Positions 12,501 to 20,404 of a DNA stretch of 64,000 bases are shown here, piece after piece. The notes below the pieces were generated by a model. That model was not told the DNA's origin, ran no database searches, and was given only the letters and a program-made list of their open reading frames with translations. The stretch is from Apostichopus japonicus (Eukaryota > Echinodermata > Holothuroidea > Aspidochirotida > Stichopodidae), in NCBI RefSeq assembly GCF_037975245.1, contig NC_092565.1, forward strand, positions 16,149,499 through 16,213,498, given 5' to 3'. Made by a program: the position numbers and the translations under genes. Each line of letters opens with the position of its first letter. The first letter of the stretch is position 1.

Positions 12501-15500
12501 ACTATCTTAGTGATTATGAGTTGGATCGTTAGGTCTGATGAGATGGTTTAAGCCATAATTATTATCATTCTTTTCATAAGGATAAGTAGTTATGAATTTT
12601 TTTTTTTGTCTTTCCTTCTTTTTAAGACTTACGCCTTTTATATTAGAAAGGGTAATTGTCTTTTCTCTGACAGGAATTTATGAGGTAACTTTTGAATTTA
12701 AAGTTATGAATTTGAATTTAAGATAATAAGTCATTGAGTATTACCTTTCTCCATTCTTCCATCCCTTGTATTGGAATGTTTAGATAGTATCTGGTGTGAC
12801 AGTTAGTTTTGCCCTGGTTCATTATGAATTAATGTGTATCTTGTTTTTGAGAAGCTGTCTTATAAATTGCATGCATGTTTGTAAATTGTATTTTGTTCAT
12901 AATTCATTTTAAGTTGGGATTACTATGCTCCTGCCAATTGTCGCATCTCAAAACGACGACAGGAGAGTAATTAGGGTTGTTCCACAAATTGATATTATTT
13001 TTTTAAATTTATGTATGAGGTAGATGTAACATTTGTTGACCGCGATTAGCCATGAACCTCGATTAAGGAGCATGATGGTTATTTCCGGCAGAAACGAAGA
13101 TATTGTACATGGCTTGATCACCCATCAGCAATTAGTTTAGACTTTTGTTCTCTTCTCAGTCCTTTGATGTTTAAGGGAGGCTAGAACGCGCCTTGTCCCC
13201 AGTCATTGGATTTTGTTTGTGGTTTTACATGTTTATTGGGTCGCCATTGAACCGGCGCATCATATTATTTTTTTGTTTATATCTTATCTTATTTGACAGT
13301 TGATCTGAAGTGTGGTATACTTACTTCATAATAGTTGTGGTAGAGTTGTCTGGTGACATCAGGTTCATCTGTGTTGGTTGAGCATGGTGGTGGAAGAATT
13401 GGGATATGGTTTTATGTCGGTGTTCTATTTACTTACCAATATTTTAAACATAAACAGAAGTGCACGTTATTATTGCATTTTAAGCATTGTATATTTATAT
13501 ATATGTAATGTTTGTTAGCTGTGTGGTTGTGGGTTATAGAATATCCCCCTTATACTCTTAGAACTTCTAAAGGAAGGACCCAAATATTGGTCTTCGTATA
13601 TTTATATATATTTTTTTTTCACTCTTTTAATTTCAAAAGAAAAGACCTAGGTGTTGGTTTTTCTATTTCTTATTAAATATATTTGTTTTGAATTCTAGTT
13701 GGTGTTAACATATTGCTTACTTGTTTGAGTTTTAATTTGGAAATGAGGACATTTCCTATTATGGGTAAATCCTGTGTGAAGCGTATTCTAGTTATTGTCA
13801 TTGTGAAGCGTATTCTAGTTATTGTCATTATGACGTCACCCATGGCTCGCGCATTGGTGGTTTGCGCTGTGGTGTGGCGGGATATAAATCACGCACTATT
13901 AGAAGCGTATCTTTTGTTTTAAATGATTCGGGGTTGGAAGACAGCCAAACTGGTTCAAATTGGTTGAGTGCCCATTTGCATATGCTCATCTGCATATCAG
14001 GTTGGCACTCAACCAATCAAGAGTTTGGTAAGGGGTGAGTTAAAAGTTTACACCAATCGGGTTCAAGGGCAGAGCGTGTGCCCTGTGCAACGCGTCTTAA
14101 TTTGTTATTTTGGAATCAGGGGTTTAAGGGTTTCTTAAAGATTTATCGAGGAGTTGAAGTTTATCTCCCGAAGTCTACAGACGTAGAACAGTAGGCTCCG
14201 TAATTTATATTTACGTCTGTAGACTTCGGGCTCTTTACATTTTAATTATCTCAAGTTCCAAAGTTATAGTTTTATCCTGAATCAATAAAAGAAGACATAT
14301 ATTATCCAGTACCCGCTTTTCCTGATTATTTCACGTTTCACGCTCGGATCTACGGTATCAGTGTAAGGCCGGGTTTACCGTTCCCGAACTACCCAAAAAT
14401 AAGCCTTACACTTGTATTCAAAACTTTAATACAATACCACTTTTAAGCAAAAGTTCTTTTTACATTTCTTATGTGTAAGGTATAATCCTACAATATGCAA
14501 AAATATATTGTGCCCTAAATGACAAGAAACCCTTTAAATTGGTAGTTTGTACACTTGTTGGATCTTCTTACAAATCTGTTATATATAAATTTTATACAAA
14601 TCTTGTAATTTCATCTGAAGGCTTTCTTTCCTGCATTCAAATTTTCCTTTGATCAAAAACATAACAATTGACTAACTTGAAGCTAACAGATATTTCAGGC
14701 ACTTATACTTCTTAGCAAGTATCTAAATTTGTTGCAATGAGTGGATCAGCTGACAAACATGATTGTCACACAGAACCAATGATAGAATTTGAGTTTAGAA
14801 ATGTACCAGGCATATACTTTTCTGATACTTACAATGTGGAATCTACATTTAAAAAAAATGTATGAGGTTCAAACAAGCTTCAATTTTAGAGTCGTTATGC
14901 ATACAATGTTTTCAGACTTTTTTTGTTTTTGTACCACTGGTGAAATGTCACCTGTGAGGATTACCTGGATTGTTTTGGTATCAACGACTACCACAGCTGT
15001 GTGACATCCATATGCAAAGAGTGACTGACAGCCCCTGGAATATGATGAGAAACACAATAATCAAGAAAAGTTTAATTTCGGTGAGAGCTCAGCACATGTC
15101 CTCTATTAAAATAACAGCTCTGGTTTGGCTATATGGGACTGGAAGCCAAATTTGAGAAAAAAAACTGAGTAGTCTGCTTTGAGGAAATCATTATTATTAT
15201 ATTTTTTGGGTGGTGCTGGAGAAGCGGTGTGAAAATTATTATTAGATAAATAACTTCAAGTCTTCATAAATGCTTCTAAGAACAACACATCTTCCTCGGC
15301 AGTAACACTAACAAGTAACTAACAGGTTTTTTGCTGGAGTTGGAATCGATGGCAGGGGCAAAAATTATTAGATTTAAGGCATTTATTACTTCAGAAAGCT
15401 TTACAGGATGACACATCTTCCTAACTGGCTTTTATTTTCATGGGGTTGGAGTTCCGTGGGGAAATTTTCATTTTTGAGAAAGGCTTTTTTCAATGAAGTC

Positions 15501-15912
15501 CGACTCGTCAATGAGTCATTAACCTAATAAATAGAAGCCCAAACTAGCTGTCTTACTTGTGCCATAGTGGAGAAGTCAAACAACTTGACTGCAACTCCAT
15601 GTAATAAGGAGACCTATTGAATGCCGTGCTTTTCTATAATTGTAACCAGCCAGGTCAGAAAAAATATTATAGTCAACAGATTAATGCTTAGGGTGATAGC
15701 GAAGTTGTCGAACCTCCTAGCGGAGACCTATGCAATAGACATATAACATTATAAGCTAGGTACTATTTCTAGTATTAGGCACGCGTATCCTAACTTTGCC
15801 TAACGTAAAAACTTACGCCTAATGTTAATTGAAAAAGAATTTTTTACCAGTCACACGCTCCTTTGTTTTGAGAATGCAGCGGACCGGTAAAAGTCCTAGG
15901 AGAAATATTCAT
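594..15912 (-). CDS. WDR11: WDR11 (WD repeat-containing protein 11), 5' 13 exons, partial
   Basis: Two-propeller WD40 scaffold protein; the family acts in Golgi/endosome trafficking with FAM91A1 and in ciliary Hedgehog signalling. Thirteen exons were joined by eye: 15848-15912, 14965-15034, 9171-9366, 8453-8626, 7612-7813, 6651-6851, 5948-6027, 4783-5322, 3558-3642, 2298-2477, 1614-1722, 1288-1390 and 594-837. All junctions are GT-AG and every phase matches, giving 2249 coding nt (about 750 codons). This corresponds to roughly residues 1-757 of the 1224-residue human protein. Recognisable blocks include LWNADTGTKLWKKS, MCPPLTTKN, GLVRNEV and WDLRTYTLLREM. The start ATG (15910-15912) has an in-frame TGA upstream. 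The last donor (592-593) is intact, so the C-terminal exons lie beyond the left edge. Intron 2 carries an opposite-strand LTR element. The gene is head to head with an ADPRH-like gene. Confidence 0.95.
1288..1390 (-). CDS. WDR11: WDR11 coding exon 12
   Basis: Encodes EWSPTVKKKSINTDLFGSTP and onward to MLPAS. The EWSP start is the conserved continuation of the exon 11 block; the rest is a low-conservation linker. The acceptor is TTTGATAG and the donor GTACTT. Confidence 0.85.
1614..1722 (-). CDS. WDR11: WDR11 coding exon 11
   Basis: Encodes QYIIITFKEKPFEIWDLRTY then TLLREMKKSFPPISAL. It matches the family block with KPLELWDVRTCTLLREM. The acceptor is ATTAACAG and the donor GTGAGT. Confidence 0.95.
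2298..2477 (-). CDS. WDR11: WDR11 coding exon 10
   Basis: Encodes GIEWLSLSCFLSFSHPNPGS and onward, including GLVRNEVLVLDLQTG and ending KVSHL, all conserved WDR11 blocks. The acceptor is CCATCTAG and the donor GTAAGT. Confidence 0.95.
2766..2870. repeat. probable SINE/LINE tail fragment
   Basis: Sequence of the form AATAATAATC...GACTTATATAGGGCC...CTCAAGGCTCTTTACAAAG resembles the 3' tails of dispersed retroposons in marine invertebrates (TATATAGCGCC and GCGCTTTACA motifs). No promoter box or target duplication was identified. Confidence 0.35.
3378..3467. repeat. 45-bp tandem duplication
   Basis: Two adjacent 45-bp copies begin TATGTGCAATTTGTTATTAG and differ at only a few positions. They lie in the intron between WDR11 exons 9 and 10. 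Confidence 0.8.
3558..3642 (-). CDS. WDR11: WDR11 coding exon 9
   Basis: The 85-nt exon encodes TTSGMVQVFTLLSGTPYREY and onward to SCV. It corresponds to the family blade that follows LLAVGTSNG. The acceptor is TTCCGCAG and the donor GTAATA. Confidence 0.9.
4783..5322 (-). CDS. WDR11: WDR11 coding exon 8
   Basis: The largest exon (540 nt) encodes a propeller segment starting GDAIPSDMEISYDL, continuing with SPLYSP and KFVLTGFVSG, and ending MCPPLTTKNFHIYKPLLAVG. It is uninterrupted. The open frame runs on past the donor GTGAGT, but similarity stops there. Confidence 0.95.
5948..6027 (-). CDS. WDR11: WDR11 coding exon 7
   Basis: The 80-nt exon encodes HRDMLMCLHENGTISVRMYK and a short tail to TIQ. 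It matches the family LHENGCITLRV block. The donor is GTTAGA and the acceptor TTTGTCAG. Confidence 0.9.
6500..6570. repeat. (TA)n microsatellite
   Basis: About 70 bp of pure AT dinucleotide in the WDR11 intron between exons 6 and 7. Apparent Tyr-Ile reading frames here are artefacts of the repeat. Confidence 0.97.
6651..6851 (-). CDS. WDR11: WDR11 coding exon 6
   Basis: Encodes NSNSQTEEQDTSLQECIQFC and onward, with LVYAREILVLDLE matching the family LLYPREILILDLE block. The acceptor is TTATTTCAG and the donor GTAGTC. Confidence 0.92.
7612..7813 (-). CDS. WDR11: WDR11 coding exon 5
   Basis: Encodes LGQDSLIFISDFSLSKPPSS and onward to VGDSKPG. The FISDFS-SKPPS block is conserved in WDR11. The acceptor is TTAACAG. 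The donor is a non-consensus but acceptable GTTTGT. Confidence 0.93.
8453..8626 (-). CDS. WDR11: WDR11 coding exon 4
   Basis: Encodes LEWLSTQDASHDLLLALHPP and onward, including VVLWNADTGTKLWKK, one of the best conserved WDR11 stretches. The acceptor is TTTCTTAG and the donor GTAAGT. Confidence 0.95.
9171..9366 (-). CDS. WDR11: WDR11 coding exon 3
   Basis: Encodes VLQTLDNHRTNVVKVKWAKE and onward through RLASAESNGLIIIWDVANG, a complete WD blade. The acceptor is CTTCAG and the donor GTTTGT. Phase 0 in and phase 1 out, as neighbouring exons require. Confidence 0.92.
9547..9605 (+). promoter_or_regulatory. LTR promoter: CRE-like palindrome and TATA box
   Basis: TGACGTCA at 9547-9554 followed by ATATAAAT at 9598-9605. 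The pair recurs at 9751-9809 and in the 3' LTR at 13831-13889. Spacing and LTR position suit a Pol II core promoter; this is inferred from motif only. Confidence 0.5.
10087..10150 (+). other. 19-bp perfect inverted repeat in LTR
   Basis: Arm CCCGAAGTCTACAGACGTA at 10087-10105 pairs perfectly with 10132-10150 across a 26-nt loop. It lies upstream of the AATAAA and is repeated in the 3' LTR at 14167-14230. It would form a strong RNA hairpin. Confidence 0.85.
10335..10347 (+). other. primer-binding site, tRNA-Leu type
   Basis: TGGTGGCAGCGGT starts 4 nt after the 5' LTR. It is complementary to the 3' end of metazoan tRNA-Leu(AAG/UAG), which ends ACCGCTGCCA plus CCA. The tRNA match is from memory. 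Confidence 0.7.
11241..11408 (+). pseudogene. truncated gag start of element 1
   Basis: The frame starts MPRRRGSSSRN and continues with a Pro-rich ELPPPFLGTGREDF segment typical of Gypsy gag starts. It breaks after about 52 residues, where the sequence jumps to integrase in another frame; the stop is TAG. The deletion junction lies near 11395-11405. No capsid or zinc knuckle remains. Confidence 0.6.
11414..12532 (+). pseudogene. integrase remnant (rve core plus GPY module), Ty3/Gypsy pol fragment
   Basis: 372-codon open frame, also open a few codons upstream (RAPLEP). The integrase catalytic triad is D13, D72 (HTDQG) and E108 (GQVERFN), with 35 residues between the last two. SPYHPQSDGQVERFN is typical of Gypsy integrases. 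The GPY/F module (WKGPHRV...NRLKPY) lies at about residues 240-295, and about 80 residues follow to the TAG. The N-terminal zinc-binding domain and all upstream pol domains are missing. This is a deletion remnant with no obvious start context. Confidence 0.88.
12533..13774 (+). other. non-coding 3' internal region of element 1
   Basis: 1.2 kb between the integrase stop and the 3' LTR without a convincing reading frame. No env-like frame is seen. No clear polypurine tract abuts the 3' LTR; the nearest purine-rich stretch is around 13170. Confidence 0.6.
13775..14410 (+). repeat. 3' LTR of Gypsy-type element 1
   Basis: 636 bp with a single U3 unit. It has CRE-like TGACGTCA at 13831, TATA-like sequence at 13882, the inverted repeat at 14167-14230 and AATAAA at 14284. 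It ends CTTACA, followed by target duplication CTTG. Confidence 0.93.
14965..15034 (-). CDS. WDR11: WDR11 coding exon 2
   Basis: The 70-nt exon encodes GCQSLFAYGCHTAVVVVDTK then TIQ, the first beta-propeller strand of WDR11. The acceptor is TTCCAG and the donor GTAATC. It is separated from exon 3 by the intron that carries the LTR element. Confidence 0.9.
15848..15912 (-). CDS. WDR11: WDR11 coding exon 1
   Basis: Begins with the ATG at 15912 and encodes MNISPRTFTGPLHSQ and onward to KGACD plus TG of a split Trp codon. The donor GTAAAA follows. It matches the conserved RTLTG...HN/QNK start of WDR11, with a slightly shorter N-terminus than in vertebrates. An in-frame TGA lies a few codons upstream. 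Confidence 0.88.
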
Positions 15913-16224
15913 TTTCTGCACTCGTTTACGTGTTCAGTCCATCCTGTGGTAAAACATAAGAACTCAGAATTATGGGAAGATAAGTATTTGATATCACAAG
16001 TGCTCGCGTATCTCACAGTATTGCTATGCTTTCACCGGAAATAGTCAGAACGGCTGAACATGAAAGGTAAACGTGTCCGAGTTAAAGTCAAAGGTCGTCT
16101 GCAGAGTATCTCAGCAACGAGAATGCTGCGACGTAGTACCCGAACATTATTTTCGTGTAGGGTAACTTCCTGGTTGAACCAGCAGGTCTTGTATTTTCAA
16201 CCAGCATAAGAAAAGTCGAAAGAA
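15913..16224. promoter_or_regulatory. putative bidirectional promoter, WDR11 / ADPRH-like gene
   Basis: Only 312 bp separate the two divergent start codons, so both 5' UTRs and promoters must lie here unless non-coding first exons are further away. No convincing TATA box was seen for either gene. Confidence 0.55.
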
Positions 16225-17021
16225 ATGTCACTAGAGTCCTTCCAAGCATCCATGGTGTTAAGTGCCGCTGGAAATTGCCTTGGGAAGTATTTTTGGAAGA
16301 TGAGTATTGACATACAGGAGCAACATGTTGGTTTGTCATCACCAGTTGAAGAAAACATAGTTCTTCATTTAGCCAGCGCTGAAGCATTGGCAAAAGGAAA
16401 ATGTGGCCACAACTATTTACATGAGTTTGCAATGAACTGCTCGGAATGCATGGCAAGTGACATGAAAGGCCGTGATATAAGCAATATTGTTTTACAAAGA
16501 ATTTCTCAACTACAACCATCTAATCACATGACATTATTTGCACCATTTAACGAACGTGCAACTGATAGCTGTTCAGCGGTCAGAGCATTGGTGATAGGGC
16601 TGAGGTTTCACAAGCCAAACCATGTCGATGAATTAATTGCTACTGTCATTGAGAGTACTCGTATGTTTCATCACCAACCTGTGTCTTATCTCGGTGCCCT
16701 TACTACTGCATTATTTGCATCATTTGCAATCCAGGGTCGAGAGCCTCGTGAGTGGGGAGCAGGTCTTCTAGCAGCCTTGCGTTTAGCTTTTCAGCACATT
16801 ATAAATGATGGAAGAAATACATCTGAAAATGGTCAAGAATGGCAGCACTTTGAAGACAGGTGGAAGGAGTATCTTAGCCTGAGAGGTATTATAAATGGAG
16901 AGAATCGACCAAAGTTTCCCAAGAAATTTAAGTTCAGAGAAGAGAGAGAACGATTTTATAGACGATTTGCATTACCCCGTACAGTACATGGAAGTTGCAG
17001 TCACGATGCACCTCTCATTGC
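16225..17021 (+). CDS. ADPRH-like exon 1
   Basis: 797 nt from the ATG to the donor GTAAGT at 17022. It encodes residues 1-265 plus two bases of Ala266 and includes the altered E42-E43 metal site. Confidence 0.93.
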
Positions 17022-17958
17022 GTAAGTGTTTAACATATATATTCACCTGAAGTTGAACAGAGTACTGTAGGCTTTTTCAGTGGCGGAGCTAGGGGTATTG
17101 CATGGTGAGAGGGGGCAAGAATGGTCTGTACTGTAAGGGCGCTTTCAAACCTATCAAACAGAGCGCCACCACAGGTTGGCGCGGAGCGTACAGATTTTTT
17201 TTTGAGTAAAGATACTCACTAGATCCCCGGAAATGACTCTTTCCGGGCCTTGCTAATTTGCAGATAAACAAAGAATAAATAGCCCTTAGAGCATTTTGTC
17301 AGAAAATTACACCAAAAAAATGTGACAAATGTCAATAGGTAGATGAGAGCACAGTAAAAATGTCAATAATCCGAATAAGTAAAAAGTGGTAAAAAGCTGA
17401 AAAGGGCGCCAGCAGTCCATTTGAGTCCGTCAGGGGGGCATCCGCCCCCCCTGACTGTATGGACGCTCCGCCACTGGGCTTTTTATTCTCTACATCACTT
17501 ATTGAAACAACATTTCATGTGAGTCTAGTAAGTGGCTTTTTAGAAAGTAACAGAAATACCATGGAAATCATGTAGAGATATGATCCATTTTAAAGAATAG
17601 TTTTATGTCTTAAACCAAGAAATCCTACTAAGCACAAGACACAGGATTATAATAATTAGTTTGCTTTGTAACCTTGAAATTAGAAAGTTCTGTAAACAAA
17701 ACATGTTGTAAATTATGTAGATGTGTTTTATTTTCCCACAGATATGATGCGTTGCTCTATAGTTCCTCATGGAAAGATCTTTGTACCTATGCCATGCAGC
17801 ATGGAGGAGATTGCAGAGCTAGCGCATCTATTGCCGGAGGATGGTGGGGAATTCTCCATGGATTTGATGGTGTTCCTATAAACCACTACGATCAAGTCGA
17901 ATTCAAAGACAGACTCCTAACAGCAGCAACTTCTATTTATAGCATCAGCTGGATGTGA
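16225..17958 (+). CDS. ADP-ribosylglycohydrolase (ADPRH/ARH1)-like protein, probable pseudo-enzyme
   Basis: Two exons (16225-17021 and 17742-17958) join in phase GC|A to give 337 residues; human ADPRH has 357. The family removes ADP-ribose from arginine using two Mg2+ ions. Similarity is clear throughout: MVLSAAG, HLASAEAL, PFN, MRA-type helix, YLGALTTALFASFA, KEYLSLRGIINGE, SHDAPLIAYDALL and IAGGWWG. Key residues differ. The N-terminal metal-binding Asp-Asp is Glu42-Glu43, the Asp of the AAGDALG motif is Asn17, and in the C-terminal HGGDSDS motif the second Asp is Arg291 (HGGDCRAS). Loss of activity is inferred, as in the known pseudo-enzyme ADPRHL1. The start ATG has an in-frame TAA upstream. 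A 399-bp MITE occupies the intron. Confidence 0.93.
17078..17476. mobile_element. hAT-type MITE, copy 1 (intronic)
   Basis: 399 bp with terminal inverted repeats CAGTGGCGGAGC / GCTCCGCCACTG and a perfect 8-bp target duplication GGCTTTTT on both sides (17070-17077, 17477-17484). The 8-bp duplication and CAG...CTG ends are hAT hallmarks. No coding capacity. A close relative lies at 51591-51988. Confidence 0.93.
17742..17958 (+). CDS. ADPRH-like exon 2
   Basis: The acceptor TTTTCCCACAG precedes 217 nt ending in TGA. It starts YDALLYSSSWKDLCTYA and carries the HGGDCRAS site and the family SI-AGGWWGILHGF block. Confidence 0.93.
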
Positions 17959-18661
17959 AATGATTTCAGTGAAATCAGGTGGACAATTGGCATAAGAACA
18001 AGAAAACAAACAAAAGACAATATGATTTTAGAGAAGTTTTCTATTGTGATATGTCAGAAGTTTCTCAGAAAAACCTTTATATACCCACTTACATGGGTTT
18101 AATGGAAATTGAATACAGGACTAGTGATGGACAGTGCCTTTCAAGGAAAAGATCAATGTAGATTTGCACAGGCACAATCAATGTAAAATGACCACCCGGG
18201 CCTAGCATTTATCAATTTTAGCCTCTCTCTACAAATTGCTTAATATGCTTGAATGATCTACTGGCTGAAATCAAGTTCTCATTTTTTCCTGGTATTTTCT
18301 TGAATTACTAAAGATGTTAGTTATTGCACAGGCTTCAGAAAGCAGTCCAAACATATTTGCTGGTAGTAAGCAGTAATACAGAGCTCACAGTATAATAGGT
18401 ATGGATATCATGAGGAATTCTCTTACTGACAATTATTAACTGATTCATTATGTGTTTATATGTTATGAAGGTCTACCGACAGAAATATGCCAGTTTTTTT
18501 TTTCCTCCTGCCAAATTGCAAAATTAACTGGTATTTGGCCAGTAAATAGCTCAAATTTCAAGGCCTGAGTGCATTATAATAATATTACAAATTGTATTTA
18601 TGAATGGCTGTAGCGACATATCAGTATGCAATAATTTAATGACTAATTCAGAGTGCTGTTT

Positions 18662-19422
18662 TGTTATGAAATAGTGATACCATCTCTTTGATGTTACCGA
18701 AAAACTCCATCGAGACACCTTACGGGCCTCTTATGTATTTATCTAGGTCATGGATTCAGTTTTCCCACGAGAAGTTTTTAACTATCTTATTGAATCTTGG
18801 TACAGGGCCTTTTTCCCAAAATAGATTCCATTATGTCTGTGGAACATTCGAGAAGGTTCTCTCACGTGGTATGGAAGTTTCCATAGAAAGGGGATGGACT
18901 TCCAAACTCCCAACCAATCAGGGCAGATCAGTGCCAGCACAATTATTTTTATATCGTTAGGTTAATACAGGATGGTCAGGTTATTGGCTGCCTACTGATT
19001 ATGCGCAGTGAGATTTTATGGAAGTACGGTTTAAAAGGAAAAGGAGGCCGAAAGTTTTATCACTTGATCAGAAAATTTATCACTCCGTCAGCAAATTTAT
19101 CACTTGGTCAGCAAATTTATCACTCCGCCGAAAGTTCATCACTCCTTTTAATTGTTTAATTGACGGAGTCAAGTCAAGTCAAGTCAAATCATTGTAATTT
19201 AGTTTTATTTGTAAAGAGAATCGACAGAGAAGAAATTATACCGAATCATCAAATCAAATCCTATCTCGTCAAATTGTTTTTTGTGTGAAGTCATTGTTTT
19301 CTTCCGTTCGAGACATCTCCTGAAGAAGCGTAAATACGGCATCAAGATATCCCAGTACCTTTCTATCGCGAGTCCCGATATAGTTTTACTATCGGAGGAA
19401 GCGGGCTCGTCACAATATTACA
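18662..19422 (+). repeat. 5' LTR of Gypsy-type element 2
   Basis: Starts TGTTATGAAATAG and ends CAATATTACA. It contains about four near-21-bp repeats built on CAGCAAATTTATCAC at 19050-19145 and a short GTCAA repeat near 19175. Small open frames in it are fortuitous. Confidence 0.95.
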
Positions 19423-20093
19423 TGGTGGAGATCGGTCATTTTCTTCAGGAACAAAACGGTAACGGAACGTTTCACAAATTTCGTTCGTTACGTTCAATAA
19501 CGAACAGGTGATTTTTTTTTGGCCCGAAGACCTAACGAGGAACACAACGTATGTTCACGACCTAGCCTAACGGAAACACTCTACGAGGGAAGACGGCCTA
19601 TACTAGCCTAAGCCTGTACACCGGATGCCGGAACCACTGATCTGTACACTAACGTTAATCAACCCAGCATGCAGTTCGCGTTTGAACATTCGCGCAACTA
19701 GTACGTAGAATACTACAGCTCTAAACATCAGAACTGAACATTTTCGCGATCTAAGCCTAGACTCGACCCGATGTTAACGGCGAACGAATCTGCAGTTACT
19801 ACGAGATGTAGGCCTACCTGCTACTACCTGCCGCTACTACTACTGCTAACCGAGGGACTTCAATCATCGTTTGCAGTTCCACTACCAGTTCTTAGTTAAA
19901 CTTAAGGGTGAGTGAAATCATGCCAATTTGTATCCCAACCCCGATTTGAGATCAGAGTGTACCGATAAGTTATTTTAAATCGTGTCCATGTATTGCATGT
20001 TTGTTATTTGTATTTAATTGCGGTCGATAGTGTGTTCAATTAAGTAAAGGCTCATGTTGTATACTCGTAACTAGCCTAATTGTATGCGGCATA
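19423..20093 (+). other. leader and primer-binding site of element 2
   Basis: TGGTGGAGATCGG at 19423-19435 abuts the LTR and fits a primer-binding site; I cannot name the tRNA. The remaining about 660 bp has no long frame, although gag normally starts here. Confidence 0.6.
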
Positions 20094-20375
20094 ATGTCCG
20101 TCAGTGAACAGGAATTAGAGACCAAGTTTGATCAGTCACGTAGGTCAGAATCACAAGACAATCCTAAAGATATGAGGCAAAGATATAGTTCTCGTGATTC
20201 TCGTGGTCCTAGGACAGGTCAGAATAATAACAGGAGAAGGTTACCATATTTTAATCCTTCAATTACATGTTACTACTGTCAAAATCGAGGTCATTTTGCA
20301 CGATATTGTCAAATTCGCCTAAGCCATCAAATGGAGGCTAAGGTAAACAGAGTACCAACACAGAATTTTCATTAG
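20094..20375 (+). CDS. minimal gag: nucleocapsid zinc-knuckle protein (93 aa)
   Basis: An Arg/Asn-rich basic protein with one CCHC knuckle, CYYCQNRGHFARYC (C-X2-C-X4-H-X4-C, about residues 61-74). Zinc knuckles bind retroelement RNA. Gypsy gags are usually several hundred residues with matrix and capsid domains, which are missing here. The stop is at 20373-20375. The pol frame (-1) is open from 20342, giving a 34-nt overlap that would suit -1 frameshifting. No classical heptameric slip site was seen. Confidence 0.8.
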   Translation: MSVSEQELETKFDQSRRSESQDNPKDMRQRYSSRDSRGPRTGQNNNRRRLPYFNPSITCYYCQNRGHFARYCQIRLSHQMEAKVNRVPTQNFH

Positions 20376-20404
20376 GGAGCACTTATGATAGCACTCATCA
20401 TACA

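Larger units (their letters stand above)
9491..14410 (+). mobile_element. Gypsy-type LTR retrotransposon with large internal deletion
   Basis: A 4.9-kb element lies in WDR11 intron 2, opposite to the gene. The LTRs start TGTGAAG and end CTTACA. A 4-bp target duplication CTTG flanks them (9487-9490 and 14411-14414). A primer-binding site follows the 5' LTR. Inside are a short gag N-terminus (11241) and an integrase core with GPY module (11414-12532). Protease, reverse transcriptase, RNase H and most of gag are absent. The LTRs look identical apart from a 204-bp duplication in the 5' copy, so insertion is recent. Movement must have used proteins supplied by another element. Confidence 0.93.

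Noticed and set aside
18688-18960. 90-codon frame, repeated at 26558-26830
   Set aside because: It lies wholly inside the LTR of element 2, and LTRs do not normally encode proteins in this class.
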